NCBI RefSeq assembly: GCF_900142225.1
Contig: NZ_FRAD01000029.1
Span: forward strand, 1 to 29,307
Source of the DNA: Hathewaya proteolytica DSM 3090
GTDB taxonomy: Bacteria; Bacillota; Clostridia; Clostridiales; Clostridiaceae
Direction: 5' to 3'
Length of the DNA stretch: 29,307 bases
Positions 1 to 7,717 of this stretch are shown here, one piece after another. The position numbers were made by a program, and so were the translations under genes. Below the pieces are notes generated by a model. That model had not been told where the DNA came from, ran no database searches, and worked only from the letters and a program-made list of their open reading frames with translations. Positions within the stretch are counted from its first letter, which is position 1. Every line of letters begins with the position of its first letter.

Positions 1-153
1 GCGTCAGATGTAAATAAGAAGGTAAAGAAAAGTAAGTATTATCCTATACAACAAGCAAGAATACCATTTACAGGCTACGCCATAACTAATGGACGAAAAG
101 CTATACAAGATTTTTTTAAGGAAAGAAGTTTTAGTGAGCTTATTTATAGATAG
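1..153 (+). CDS. C-terminal fragment of an unidentified protein (5' end outside window)
   Basis: An open frame enters from the left edge in frame 1 and ends at TAG 151-153, giving 50 residues. The fragment is basic (KKVKKSKYY near the left edge) and ends in an amphipathic stretch, IQDFFKERSFSELIYR. I do not recognise the family. The basic character, and a TTGACACAAAC sequence about 130 bp downstream that resembles termini of some insertion sequences, make a transposase tail possible, but nothing here proves it. No strong terminator follows; a 4-bp GGGA/TCCC hairpin near 171-185 is too weak to count. Confidence 0.4.
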   Translation, partial: ASDVNKKVKKSKYYPIQQARIPFTGYAITNGRKAIQDFFKERSFSELIYR

Positions 154-284
154 TATGAGAATTTTAGCTAAAAATTGACGGGATAAGTGTTCCCCTTTTA
201 GACTTCAATCGAAACTCTTCGGGGGTAAAAATTTAACTGAACTTATAATGGGAAAATTAGGAATACAAAATTGCCCACTTTAAC

Positions 285-396
285 TTGACACAAACCTTGT
301 ACTCATACATCTTGTATAATGAAAAAATAGTGATATAATATACATTATTAAGAGTTTCTTAAAACTCATTGAGAGGGGTTTTGGAGGCTCTTTTTA
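285..396 (+). promoter_or_regulatory. Possible promoter and structured leader before the dipeptidase gene
   Basis: TATAAT lies at 315-320. A TTGACA at 285-290 is 24 bp upstream of it, too far for a normal sigma-A pair, so the -35 is uncertain. The putative leader contains the inverted repeat GAGTTT (352-357) / AAACTC (362-367), then a G-rich and T-rich stretch ending in GGCTCTTTTT. This could be a weak attenuator or chance in AT-rich DNA. Confidence 0.25.
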
Positions 397-421
397 TACT
401 TCAAAAGGGGGAAATTTTAGT

Positions 422-1378
422 ATGAATTTAATTGACATGCATTGTGATACTATATCTGTTCTGCATGAGGCTGGGATGGAAAAGAGGCTATTCAGCAATG
501 ATCTAGAGGTTGACATCCAGAAAATGAAGAATGGCCATTCGAAGGCGCAGTTTTTTGCTTTGTTTCTTCACTTAGAATCATTAATAAAAAAGGGCATAGC
601 TCCATTTGAATTTGTAAATGATATGCTAGTAAGATTTAATGAGGAGATGGAATTAAACAGAGATTTTATACGACATGCTAAGAATCTCCAAGATATGGAG
701 GAGAATGAAAAGCAAGGTCTTATGTCTGCATTTCTTACTATTGAAGAGGGAGGAGCCCTTGAAGGAAGTATTGAAAATTTAAGGGAGATTCACAGCAAGG
801 GTGTAAGTCTTATAACATTAACATGGAATTTTGAAAACGAACTTGGATATCCAAATTGTAATCCTGAAACTATGAATAAAGGATTAAAAGAAAGAGGCAT
901 AGAATTTGTTGAAGCTATGAACGAATTTAATATGCTTATAGACGTATCTCATTTATCCGATGGTGGTTTCTATGATGTATTGAAGCACAGCAGAAAACCA
1001 TTTGTAGCATCTCACTCTAATGCTAGAAGTATTACAAATCATCCAAGAAACATGACAGATGACATGATAAAAGCCTTATCCAATAAGGGTGGAGTTATGG
1101 GCTTGAATTTCTGTAGTGCTTTTTTAAATGAAAAAGATAGGGTGAGCAGAATAGAATATATGGTAGAGCACTTAAAACACATTAGAAATATAGGTGGTAT
1201 AGATGTTATGGCCATGGGTACAGATTTCGATGGTATAGGCTGTGAACTGGAAATGAAGAATATTGGTGAAATGAATAAGCTGGTAGATGCTTTACAGAAA
1301 GCTAATTTTACAGAAAATGATATAGAGAAAATATTCCACAAAAACGTAGAACGCGTTATAGGTGAAGTTTTAAGGTAA
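422..1378 (+). CDS. Membrane dipeptidase-type peptidase, family M19
   Basis: A 318-aa zinc dipeptidase of the renal/membrane dipeptidase family, which hydrolyses dipeptides (in some relatives also D-residue dipeptides). The N-terminal MHCDT supplies the first metal ligands (H7, D9). TIEEGGAL near residue 107 carries the bridging glutamate. DVSHLSD and ASHSNAR supply histidines, and MGTDFDG near the C-terminus the conserved aspartate region. There is no signal peptide, so despite the family name the product should be cytoplasmic. Length is typical for bacterial members. The ATG follows an AAGGGGG ribosome site. htpG follows after about 50 bp with no visible terminator, so the two may share transcripts. 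The natural substrate cannot be read from sequence. Confidence 0.9.
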   Translation: MNLIDMHCDTISVLHEAGMEKRLFSNDLEVDIQKMKNGHSKAQFFALFLHLESLIKKGIAPFEFVNDMLVRFNEEMELNRDFIRHAKNLQDMEENEKQGLMSAFLTIEEGGALEGSIENLREIHSKGVSLITLTWNFENELGYPNCNPETMNKGLKERGIEFVEAMNEFNMLIDVSHLSDGGFYDVLKHSRKPFVASHSNARSITNHPRNMTDDMIKALSNKGGVMGLNFCSAFLNEKDRVSRIEYMVEHLKHIRNIGGIDVMAMGTDFDGIGCELEMKNIGEMNKLVDALQKANFTENDIEKIFHKNVERVIGEVLR

Positions 1379-1430
1379 AGTTTAGTTTTAAAATTTAAAT
1401 ATTATAGATTAATTTTTGGAGGCGGTTATT

Positions 1431-3272
1431 GTGTTAAAAGAAAATGGGAATATTTCCATACATACAGAAAACATATTTCCTATAATTAAAAAGTGGCTTT
1501 ATTCTGATAAGGACATTTTTATTAGAGAACTTATCAGCAATGGCTGTGATGCCATAAATAAATATAAGAGGCTTATACAGTTAGGTGAAGCTAAGGGTGA
1601 TGAAAACAATTTTAAGGTCACTTTGGAAATAGATAAAGAAGCTAAGACTATGAAGTTTATTGACAATGGTATTGGAATGACAGCTGAGGAAGTAAAAAAA
1701 TATATAACTCAGGTTGCATTTTCAGGGGCAGAGGATTTCATCGAAAAATATAAGGAACAAATGGAAGATAAAAATGATATAATAGGTCATTTTGGATTAG
1801 GTTTTTATTCTGCTTTTATGGTATCAACAAAAGTTGAAATTGACACCCTATCTTATAAGGGGGGTGCCGAAGCTGTAAAATGGAGTTGCGAAGGTGGAAC
1901 AGATTATGAGATGACTGAGTCTAAGGATAGATCAGCTGTTGGCACTACAATAACACTTCACATTGCAGAGGATAGTGAAGAATTTTTAGATGAATACAAA
2001 GTTAAGAGTATAATGAAAAAATATTGCTCTTTCCTTCCGGTAGAAATATACTTTGGAGAGGATAAGGAGCCTATAAACGATATAAATCCTTTGTGGAATA
2101 AAGCCCCTAAGGATTGTACTGACGATGAATACAAGGAGTTCTATAAAAAAGTATTTAATGAATATGAGGAACCTTTGTTCTGGATTCATCTTAATGTGGA
2201 TTATCCATTCAACCTTAAGGGGATACTATATTTCCCTAAATTAAAAAATGAATTTGAACTAGTGGAGGGGCAGGTAAAGTTATACAATAACCAGGTTTTT
2301 GTTGCTGATAACATAAAGGAAGTAATACCTGAATTCCTTTTACTTTTAAAGGGTGTAATTGATTGTCCGGATCTTCCTCTAAATGTATCAAGAAGCTTTT
2401 TACAGCAAGACAAGGAAGTAGCTAAAATATCAAAACACATTGTAAAAAAGGTTGGAGACAAGCTAAATTCACTGTTTAAAAATGACAGGGATAATTACAA
2501 CAAATTCTCAAAGGATATCAATATTTTTATAAAATTTGGATGCTTAAAGGATGAAAAATTCTATGACAATATAAAGGATAGCATTGTATTTAAGGATATT
2601 AAGGATGAATATATAACTATAAAAGATTACTTAGAACAAGCAAAAGAAAAACATGAAAATAAAATTTACTATGTAAGTGATTTAGAAAAGCAGAGTCAAA
2701 ACATAAAGCTTTTCAAAGAATATGATTTAAATGCCTTAGTATTAAATACTCCTATAGATAACCATTTTATAAGTTTCCTTGAGTACAAGGGTGAAGGTCT
2801 TAGTTTTGCAAGGATAGATTCTGATGTATCAGAGGTTTTAAAAGACAAGGAAGACAATGCTGAGAACCAAGAGGAAGTAAAAAAGAATAATGAAGTTATA
2901 GAAAAAATCTTTATGGATAACCTTGGAGAAAGGGTTAAAGCTGTTAAGGCCGAATCCTTAAAGGATAAAGGCACACCTGCCATGTTGTCTGTGGATGAAA
3001 ATTCAAGAAGAATGAAGGAAATGCAAGCTATGTTTGCAGGAAGCAATGACATGAATCCATTTAAGGAAGAAAAGACTCTTATTTTAAATAAGAATAATAA
3101 TATTGTAAAAAAAATAATAAACTTATCTGGAGATGAGGATAAAAAAGAACAGCTGGAGATGCTATGCAATCATATTCTTGACATTGCTTTAATTGCCAAT
3201 AACGATCTTCCATCAGAGGATATGGACAACTTCATAAAGAGAAGTAGCAAGCTCATGGATACTCTTTTTTAA
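1431..3272 (+). CDS. htpG: Hsp90-family chaperone HtpG
   Basis: Cytoplasmic ATP-dependent chaperone of 613 aa, close to the usual bacterial length. The N-terminal GHKL ATPase domain shows RELISNGCDA (E33 and N37, hydrolysis and Mg/ATP contacts), the DNGIGM motif and GHFGLGFYSAF lid/glycine motif. The middle domain has the conserved NVSRSFLQQD with its catalytic-loop arginine. The C-terminal dimerisation region runs to the end. I chose GTG at 1431, 8 nt after GGAGG (1418-1422). The frame is open to a TTG at 1416, but that codon overlaps the ribosome site and would add five residues absent from the family. No CIRCE element (HrcA operator) is visible upstream. The usual ISNASDA is ISNGCDA here, which should not impair function. 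Confidence 0.96.
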   Translation: MLKENGNISIHTENIFPIIKKWLYSDKDIFIRELISNGCDAINKYKRLIQLGEAKGDENNFKVTLEIDKEAKTMKFIDNGIGMTAEEVKKYITQVAFSGAEDFIEKYKEQMEDKNDIIGHFGLGFYSAFMVSTKVEIDTLSYKGGAEAVKWSCEGGTDYEMTESKDRSAVGTTITLHIAEDSEEFLDEYKVKSIMKKYCSFLPVEIYFGEDKEPINDINPLWNKAPKDCTDDEYKEFYKKVFNEYEEPLFWIHLNVDYPFNLKGILYFPKLKNEFELVEGQVKLYNNQVFVADNIKEVIPEFLLLLKGVIDCPDLPLNVSRSFLQQDKEVAKISKHIVKKVGDKLNSLFKNDRDNYNKFSKDINIFIKFGCLKDEKFYDNIKDSIVFKDIKDEYITIKDYLEQAKEKHENKIYYVSDLEKQSQNIKLFKEYDLNALVLNTPIDNHFISFLEYKGEGLSFARIDSDVSEVLKDKEDNAENQEEVKKNNEVIEKIFMDNLGERVKAVKAESLKDKGTPAMLSVDENSRRMKEMQAMFAGSNDMNPFKEEKTLILNKNNNIVKKIINLSGDEDKKEQLEMLCNHILDIALIANNDLPSEDMDNFIKRSSKLMDTLF

Positions 3273-3306
3273 TATTTTCAATGGTTAACATTTAGGAGGG
3301 GAAAGG

Positions 3307-4059
3307 ATGGACAATGGGGAACTTCATGACATATTAAGTGACATTAAACAGAGGAAGAGTGAGGGTTTTGAGGATCTTTATTCAAAGTATTATAAGCTTA
3401 TGCTAGGAGTGGCATTTTGCATTGTTAGAAATGAACATGATTGTCATGATATTATTCAGCAGGTTATGATGAAATTGTATTCTCTGCCAGAGGACAAGTT
3501 CCCCGAGAAATATGATATGTCATGGCTTTATACTGTGGTAAAAAATGAAGCATTGCAATTCCTGAGGAAGAATAAAACAAACACCAGTTTTGATGAATTG
3601 CCGGAAATACCTGTAAATTGCTCCGAGATGGAAGAGATAATCCATATGGATTATTATAATTCCATTATAAAGGGGCTAGATGGTAAATCTAGAGAAATTG
3701 TCACTCTTAAAATCTTATGTGGCATGACTCACAAGGAGATTGCCAGTGCTCTTAAAATGTCATGTGGTACGGTTCAATGGAAATATCATATGTCTGTTAA
3801 TTCCTTAAAGATAGCAATGACAAGCATCTGCGTGCTTGTAATAAATTCTATTTTGTTGGGAAGAGTTTATCTATCAAGAATATATAAGGCACGGGTTGTG
3901 GAAAGAACTATGTTGCGAAACATAGATTTGACTATAGATGCAAATCCCTTGCTAAATGCTTTTTATTGTATCTTAATTGCCATATCTGGATTTATTTTTA
4001 TAAAATCAATTGCACGATATATTAGGATTACAAGGGGAGCAAAGAAGGCTGATAAATAA
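3307..4059 (+). CDS. Small sigma-70 (ECF-like) factor with two C-terminal membrane segments
   Basis: 250 aa. Residues about 20-85 resemble sigma region 2 (FEDLYSKYYKLMLGVAF, DCHDIIQQVMMKLY, WLYTVVKNEALQFLRKN). Residues about 115-168 form region 4 with a helix-turn-helix (MTHKEIASALKMSCGTVQW), and there is no sigma-3 domain. The protein then continues with hydrophobic helices at about 169-189 and 216-236, separated and followed by basic stretches, so the DNA-binding part is predicted to be tethered to the membrane. ATG follows AGGAGGGG. It lies 34 bp after htpG and is closed by a strong terminator, so it may be read from the htpG transcript. No separate anti-sigma gene is adjacent; the membrane tail may serve that role (inference). 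Likely targets are unknown; the surface operon next door is the obvious candidate. A sigma-like regulator that is not a true sigma factor cannot be excluded. Confidence 0.8.
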   Translation: MDNGELHDILSDIKQRKSEGFEDLYSKYYKLMLGVAFCIVRNEHDCHDIIQQVMMKLYSLPEDKFPEKYDMSWLYTVVKNEALQFLRKNKTNTSFDELPEIPVNCSEMEEIIHMDYYNSIIKGLDGKSREIVTLKILCGMTHKEIASALKMSCGTVQWKYHMSVNSLKIAMTSICVLVINSILLGRVYLSRIYKARVVERTMLRNIDLTIDANPLLNAFYCILIAISGFIFIKSIARYIRITRGAKKADK

Positions 4060-4070
4060 GTAACATCAGC

Positions 4071-4105
4071 ATGCGTAGTGTAGATTAATACACTACGCAT
4101 TTTTA
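4071..4105 (+). terminator. Rho-independent terminator after the sigma-factor gene
   Basis: A perfect 12-bp stem, ATGCGTAGTGTA (4071-4082) with TACACTACGCAT (4089-4100), closes a 6-nt loop and is followed by TTTTATTGTT. It separates the sigma gene from the lipoprotein operon. Confidence 0.9.
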
Positions 4106-4208
4106 TTGTTTTAAAAATAATTTTGAAAATAGCCAACAATATTCCTTGCTAATTGTATCTAAATATTGAGTATATAATTATTTTAAAGTCAATAGGAGGA
4201 CAAAAGTA

Positions 4209-5066
4209 ATGAAGAGAATAATGGCACTGGTTTTATCCATAATGATCATAGGAAGTTGTTTTATCACAGGTTGTGGCAAGAAGAATGAATCAAACACCAA
4301 TAAACCTGAGGTAGAAGATAAGTCAGAAAGTCAGGGTAGTTCTGAGGAGCACCTTGGGGATAAAGACGAGCAGGATAAAGGACAGTCAGAATCTGATTCA
4401 AATAAAGAAGATGATTCTAAAAATGACAATGATTCTAAAGATAATAATGATTCAAAAGATGAACCAACTTCTAGTAACACTACAACAAGTAAGCCTTCCA
4501 CGGGAAATACAAGTAGCAGCAAGCCCTCTACTAGTGAACCAGTTACTACTAAACCATCTACTAATAAACCAACCACTACTGATCCACAGAAACCTAAACC
4601 TGAGCAAAAGCCCACAGAAGCTTTCAGCGGAGATTTAAGTAGTATATTAAATAACATAATTGAAAAAGGTGGTTTAAAGGATGATATGCCGGGCAGCATG
4701 GATACAGTACTTACTGCTGATAATATAGAAGGGTATCTAGGGTTGAGTGGTGAAGATTACAAGAACAACGTATCCCAGGCAATGGTGCAGGAAGCCATGA
4801 TAATTTCACAAGCACATATGATTTCCCTTATAAAAGCAAAGGATGCCAATGCAGCTAGCAATGTGAAAAATCTCATTGCAAAGAAATTTAACCCAAGAAG
4901 ATGGGTTTGTGTGCAGCCACAGAAGTGTGTCCTTATAAAGTCAGGAAGCTATGTACTATTTGTTGCATCTTTTGAAGAAGTAACAGATGGTGCAGTTAAG
5001 GGATTTAAGAATATAGCTGGTGCCACCGCTGATAATGCAAACGTATTTTTTAAAGGTATGGAGTAG
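4209..5066 (+). CDS. Lipoprotein with Ser/Thr/Pro-rich linker and DUF4358-like C-terminal domain
   Basis: 285 aa. A type II signal peptide (basic start, hydrophobic core, lipobox ITGC) makes Cys22 the lipid anchor. Residues about 25-138 are a low-complexity extracellular linker: first acidic and Ser-rich (DSKNDNDSK), then KPST-type Thr/Pro/Lys repeats, as in proteins crossing the cell wall. The C-terminal 140 residues form a folded domain with ISQAHMISLIKAKD and FNPRRWVCVQPQKCVL, resembling DUF4358 of clostridial lipoproteins; its biochemical role is unknown. ATG follows AGGAGG (4194-4199). A TATAAT at 4173-4178 lacks a good -35 at normal spacing, so an alternative sigma factor is conceivable. 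It is 14 bp from the acyltransferase gene and almost surely co-transcribed, suggesting a structural or accessory role in that system. Confidence 0.75.
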   Translation: MKRIMALVLSIMIIGSCFITGCGKKNESNTNKPEVEDKSESQGSSEEHLGDKDEQDKGQSESDSNKEDDSKNDNDSKDNNDSKDEPTSSNTTTSKPSTGNTSSSKPSTSEPVTTKPSTNKPTTTDPQKPKPEQKPTEAFSGDLSSILNNIIEKGGLKDDMPGSMDTVLTADNIEGYLGLSGEDYKNNVSQAMVQEAMIISQAHMISLIKAKDANAASNVKNLIAKKFNPRRWVCVQPQKCVLIKSGSYVLFVASFEEVTDGAVKGFKNIAGATADNANVFFKGME

Positions 5067-5080
5067 GAAAGGAAGATAAT

Positions 5081-6481
5081 ATGCTTTTTTCAAGTATTAC
5101 ATTTCTATATTACTTTTTGCCTGTGCTACTTTTAATATATTTTATAGCACCTAAAAGGGCAAAGAACATTGTATTACTAAGTGCAAGTTTATTATTTTAC
5201 TTTTGGGGCGAACCAATCTATGTTTTATTGATGCTGTGCACCACAATGGTAGGATATGTGTGTGGTTTATTAATAGAAAAGTATAGGGGCAAAGTGGGAA
5301 GTAAAATAGCACTATTAACTTCTTTAATAGTAGGGATAGGTTCTTTAATGATATTTAAATATACGGATTTTTTTATAAATACTATTAATGGAACATTGGG
5401 TACATCAATAAAACTTTTGGAAATAGCGTTGCCTATAGGGATAAGCTTTTACACTTTTCAGATATTGTCTTATACCATAGATTTATTTAAGGGTGATGTG
5501 ATGGTTCAGAGAAGTTTTGTGTCCTTTGCCACTTATGTAACCTTGTTTCCCCAGCTCATTGCTGGGCCTATCGTAAGATATTCTGATGTGGCAAAAGAAA
5601 TAGATAATCGGAGCACTAACTTGCATGATTTGTCCAGTGGCATAAGTAGATTTGTTATGGGACTAGGTGTGAAAATCCTCATTGCAAATGAGCTTGGAAA
5701 ACTTTGCGAAATATACAAAAATAGTCATGAACGTTCTTTACTATTTGTTTGGATGTACGTAATCGCATATTCTTTACACATATATTTTGACTTTTCCGGA
5801 TACAGCCATATGGCAATAGGTCTTGGTAGGATCTTTGGGTTTCATTTCCCAGAAAATTTTAATTATCCTTATATATCTAAGAGTATAACGGAATTTTGGA
5901 GAAGATGGCACATCTCCCTTGGAACTTGGTTTAGGGATTATGTGTATATACCCTTGGGTGGAAATAAAGTATCTCTAATTAGAAACTTATTTAATATTAC
6001 CTTAGTGTGGTTCTTAACTGGATTTTGGCATGGTGCTGGATGGACTTTCATCATATGGGGGCTTTATTTTGCGGCCTTTTTAATGATTGAAAAATTTGTA
6101 CTAAAAAAGGTTTTTAGTAAAATGCCTTCGATTATATTACATTTGTATACCATATTGGTAATCTCCTTTGGTTGGGTGATATTTGACGCACAAAATGTGA
6201 ATAGTGCATTTTCCATTATGAAAAATATGATGGGAATAGGTATAAATGGACTTGCTGGTGTAGAAAGTTTATACTATTTTAGAAGTTATGTAGGTGTTTT
6301 TATTGTGGCCATAATAGGGTGTACTCCCATACCTTCATATTTAATAAAGAAAATAAGGTGTGGTAGACAGGGAAATGTGGTATTAATTTTACAACCTGTA
6401 TTTGTATTATTGCTAATGGTAGCAATTACAGCTTATCTTGTAGATGGATCTTTTAATCCATTTATATATTTTAGATTTTAG
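5081..6481 (+). CDS. MBOAT-family membrane O-acyltransferase (DltB/AlgI-like)
   Basis: 466-aa polytopic membrane enzyme that passes acyl groups, commonly acetyl, across the membrane for transfer to a secreted or surface polymer. Family signatures are clear: LPIGISFYTFQILSYTID near 118-134, the stretch SLHIYFDFSGYSHMAIGLG, EFWRRWHISLGTWFRDY (H277), and LTGFWHGAGWTFIIWGLY containing the invariant histidine H317. Many hydrophobic helices span the whole length, and the length fits AlgI/PatA-type members. The start ATG follows GGAAAGGAAG just after the lipoprotein stop. The downstream DHHW/AlgX-like protein is the usual periplasmic/extracellular partner. Which polymer is modified (peptidoglycan, teichoic acid or exopolysaccharide) cannot be told; no dlt genes or polysaccharide synthase genes are nearby. 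Confidence 0.93.
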   Translation: MLFSSITFLYYFLPVLLLIYFIAPKRAKNIVLLSASLLFYFWGEPIYVLLMLCTTMVGYVCGLLIEKYRGKVGSKIALLTSLIVGIGSLMIFKYTDFFINTINGTLGTSIKLLEIALPIGISFYTFQILSYTIDLFKGDVMVQRSFVSFATYVTLFPQLIAGPIVRYSDVAKEIDNRSTNLHDLSSGISRFVMGLGVKILIANELGKLCEIYKNSHERSLLFVWMYVIAYSLHIYFDFSGYSHMAIGLGRIFGFHFPENFNYPYISKSITEFWRRWHISLGTWFRDYVYIPLGGNKVSLIRNLFNITLVWFLTGFWHGAGWTFIIWGLYFAAFLMIEKFVLKKVFSKMPSIILHLYTILVISFGWVIFDAQNVNSAFSIMKNMMGIGINGLAGVESLYYFRSYVGVFIVAIIGCTPIPSYLIKKIRCGRQGNVVLILQPVFVLLLMVAITAYLVDGSFNPFIYFRF

Positions 6482-6490
6482 GAGACAGCT

Positions 6491-7615
6491 ATGAATAAAA
6501 AAGAAAGAATTTCCGCTGTTGTCACATTGGTGGTTTTTATGATCTTTATAAGTGGGTTTTTTATCATAAATCTAATATATAAAAGCCCTGAAATATCTAT
6601 TAGTGAGAGGCGTAAGTTAGCAAAATTTAAGCCACCTACTGTGGAAACTGTGTTTAATAAAGAGTTTATGAGGCAGTTTGACGAGAAGTATGTTTTAGAT
6701 AATTTTGCTTTTAGGGATTCCTTTAGGCACATAAAAGCATTTTCAAAGTTTAAAGTCTTTGGCATGTTAGATAACAACGATGTTTTTTTATATCACGATT
6801 ATGCATCTAAAATGGAAAAGTTAAACCAAGGCTCCATCATAAGAGCGGGAGAAAAAATAAACAAGTTGAGCGCTGAACTTTTAAGTAAACTTGACGTATA
6901 CTATTCCATAATTCCTGATAAAAATTATTATATATCAAAGAAGGGCTTATATCCTTCCATGGATTATGGAAAAATAGAGAAAATATTAAATGAAAAAATA
7001 ACTGAGGCGGAGTATATAGATTTGTTTTCAGCGCTAAAACTTCAGGATTATTATAAGACAGACCTACACTGGGATCAAATCAAACTTTCGGGTGTTGTTG
7101 AGCAACTTAGTGAGAAAATGAACTTTGAAATTCATAATGGAGAAGAGTATGACAAGCACTCTATGGAACCTTTTTATGGTGCTTACTATGGCCAGTCATC
7201 GCTGCCTTTACCTGGAGAAAAGCTAACATATATTAGCAATGAGCATATAAGAGAAGCTAAAGTTATGGCTTTGGATGAAAAAACTGTGAAGATGAAGAAA
7301 ATTTCCATGTATAACAAAGAAGCTTTTAATGGCATTGATCCTTATGATGTGTTCTTGTGGGGAGCACAGCCTCTTATCACCATAGAAAATGAAAATGCCG
7401 CTTCGGACAAAGAATTGTATATTTTTAGGGATTCTTTTTCTAGTAGTTTAGCACCACTGCTCATCTCTGCATACTCTAAGATTACGCTTATAGATTTGAG
7501 GTATATAGCTAGCCCAATGTTGCCAAGGTTAGTGGATTTTAAGGAAGGGTCCCAGGCTTTGTTTTTATATGGCACCATGGTTTTAAACAATTCGGACACT
7601 CTTATGGTAAAGTAG
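6491..7615 (+). CDS. DHHW-family, AlgX/AlgJ-like SGNH-type membrane-anchored protein
   Basis: 374 aa with one N-terminal membrane helix (about 9-29), then an extracellular domain. SERRKLAKF followed by FDEKYVLDNFAFRDSF is the typical start of DHHW/AlgJ-like proteins. The catalytic-type motif is DLHW (D191, H193), matching the DxHW pattern of AlgX/AlgJ rather than literal DHHW. IFRDSF at 311-316 offers the nucleophilic serine S315. All three predicted triad residues are therefore present, so the protein should be an active O-acyltransferase or esterase that completes the MBOAT reaction. Its ribosome site GGAGA overlaps the MBOAT stop codon, indicating translational coupling. No terminator was found between it and tatD. 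Confidence 0.85.
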   Translation: MNKKERISAVVTLVVFMIFISGFFIINLIYKSPEISISERRKLAKFKPPTVETVFNKEFMRQFDEKYVLDNFAFRDSFRHIKAFSKFKVFGMLDNNDVFLYHDYASKMEKLNQGSIIRAGEKINKLSAELLSKLDVYYSIIPDKNYYISKKGLYPSMDYGKIEKILNEKITEAEYIDLFSALKLQDYYKTDLHWDQIKLSGVVEQLSEKMNFEIHNGEEYDKHSMEPFYGAYYGQSSLPLPGEKLTYISNEHIREAKVMALDEKTVKMKKISMYNKEAFNGIDPYDVFLWGAQPLITIENENAASDKELYIFRDSFSSSLAPLLISAYSKITLIDLRYIASPMLPRLVDFKEGSQALFLYGTMVLNNSDTLMVK

Positions 7616-7717
7616 CTAAAGTGTGGGGTGAAATTATCCATCATTGTGGTTATAATAATAATATAATATTTGCTACAATGCTTAATGCATACTATGTATA
7701 CAGAGGAGATATATATT

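Noticed and set aside
285..320. TTGACA/TATAAT as a normal promoter pair
   Set aside because: The spacing is 24 bp instead of about 17; kept only as a weak leader candidate.
2696..3169. 157-aa minus-strand frame within htpG
   Set aside because: Ser/Phe/Leu-rich complement of a Lys/Glu-rich coding region; typical shadow.
4480..4620. Possible tandem DNA repeat in the lipoprotein gene
   Set aside because: The KPST-type repeats are short and imperfect, explained by the protein linker rather than a separate DNA repeat.
4331..4699. Frames on both strands in the lipoprotein linker
   Set aside because: Low-complexity Ser/Thr/Lys/Asp codons open other frames by chance; no start site is supported.
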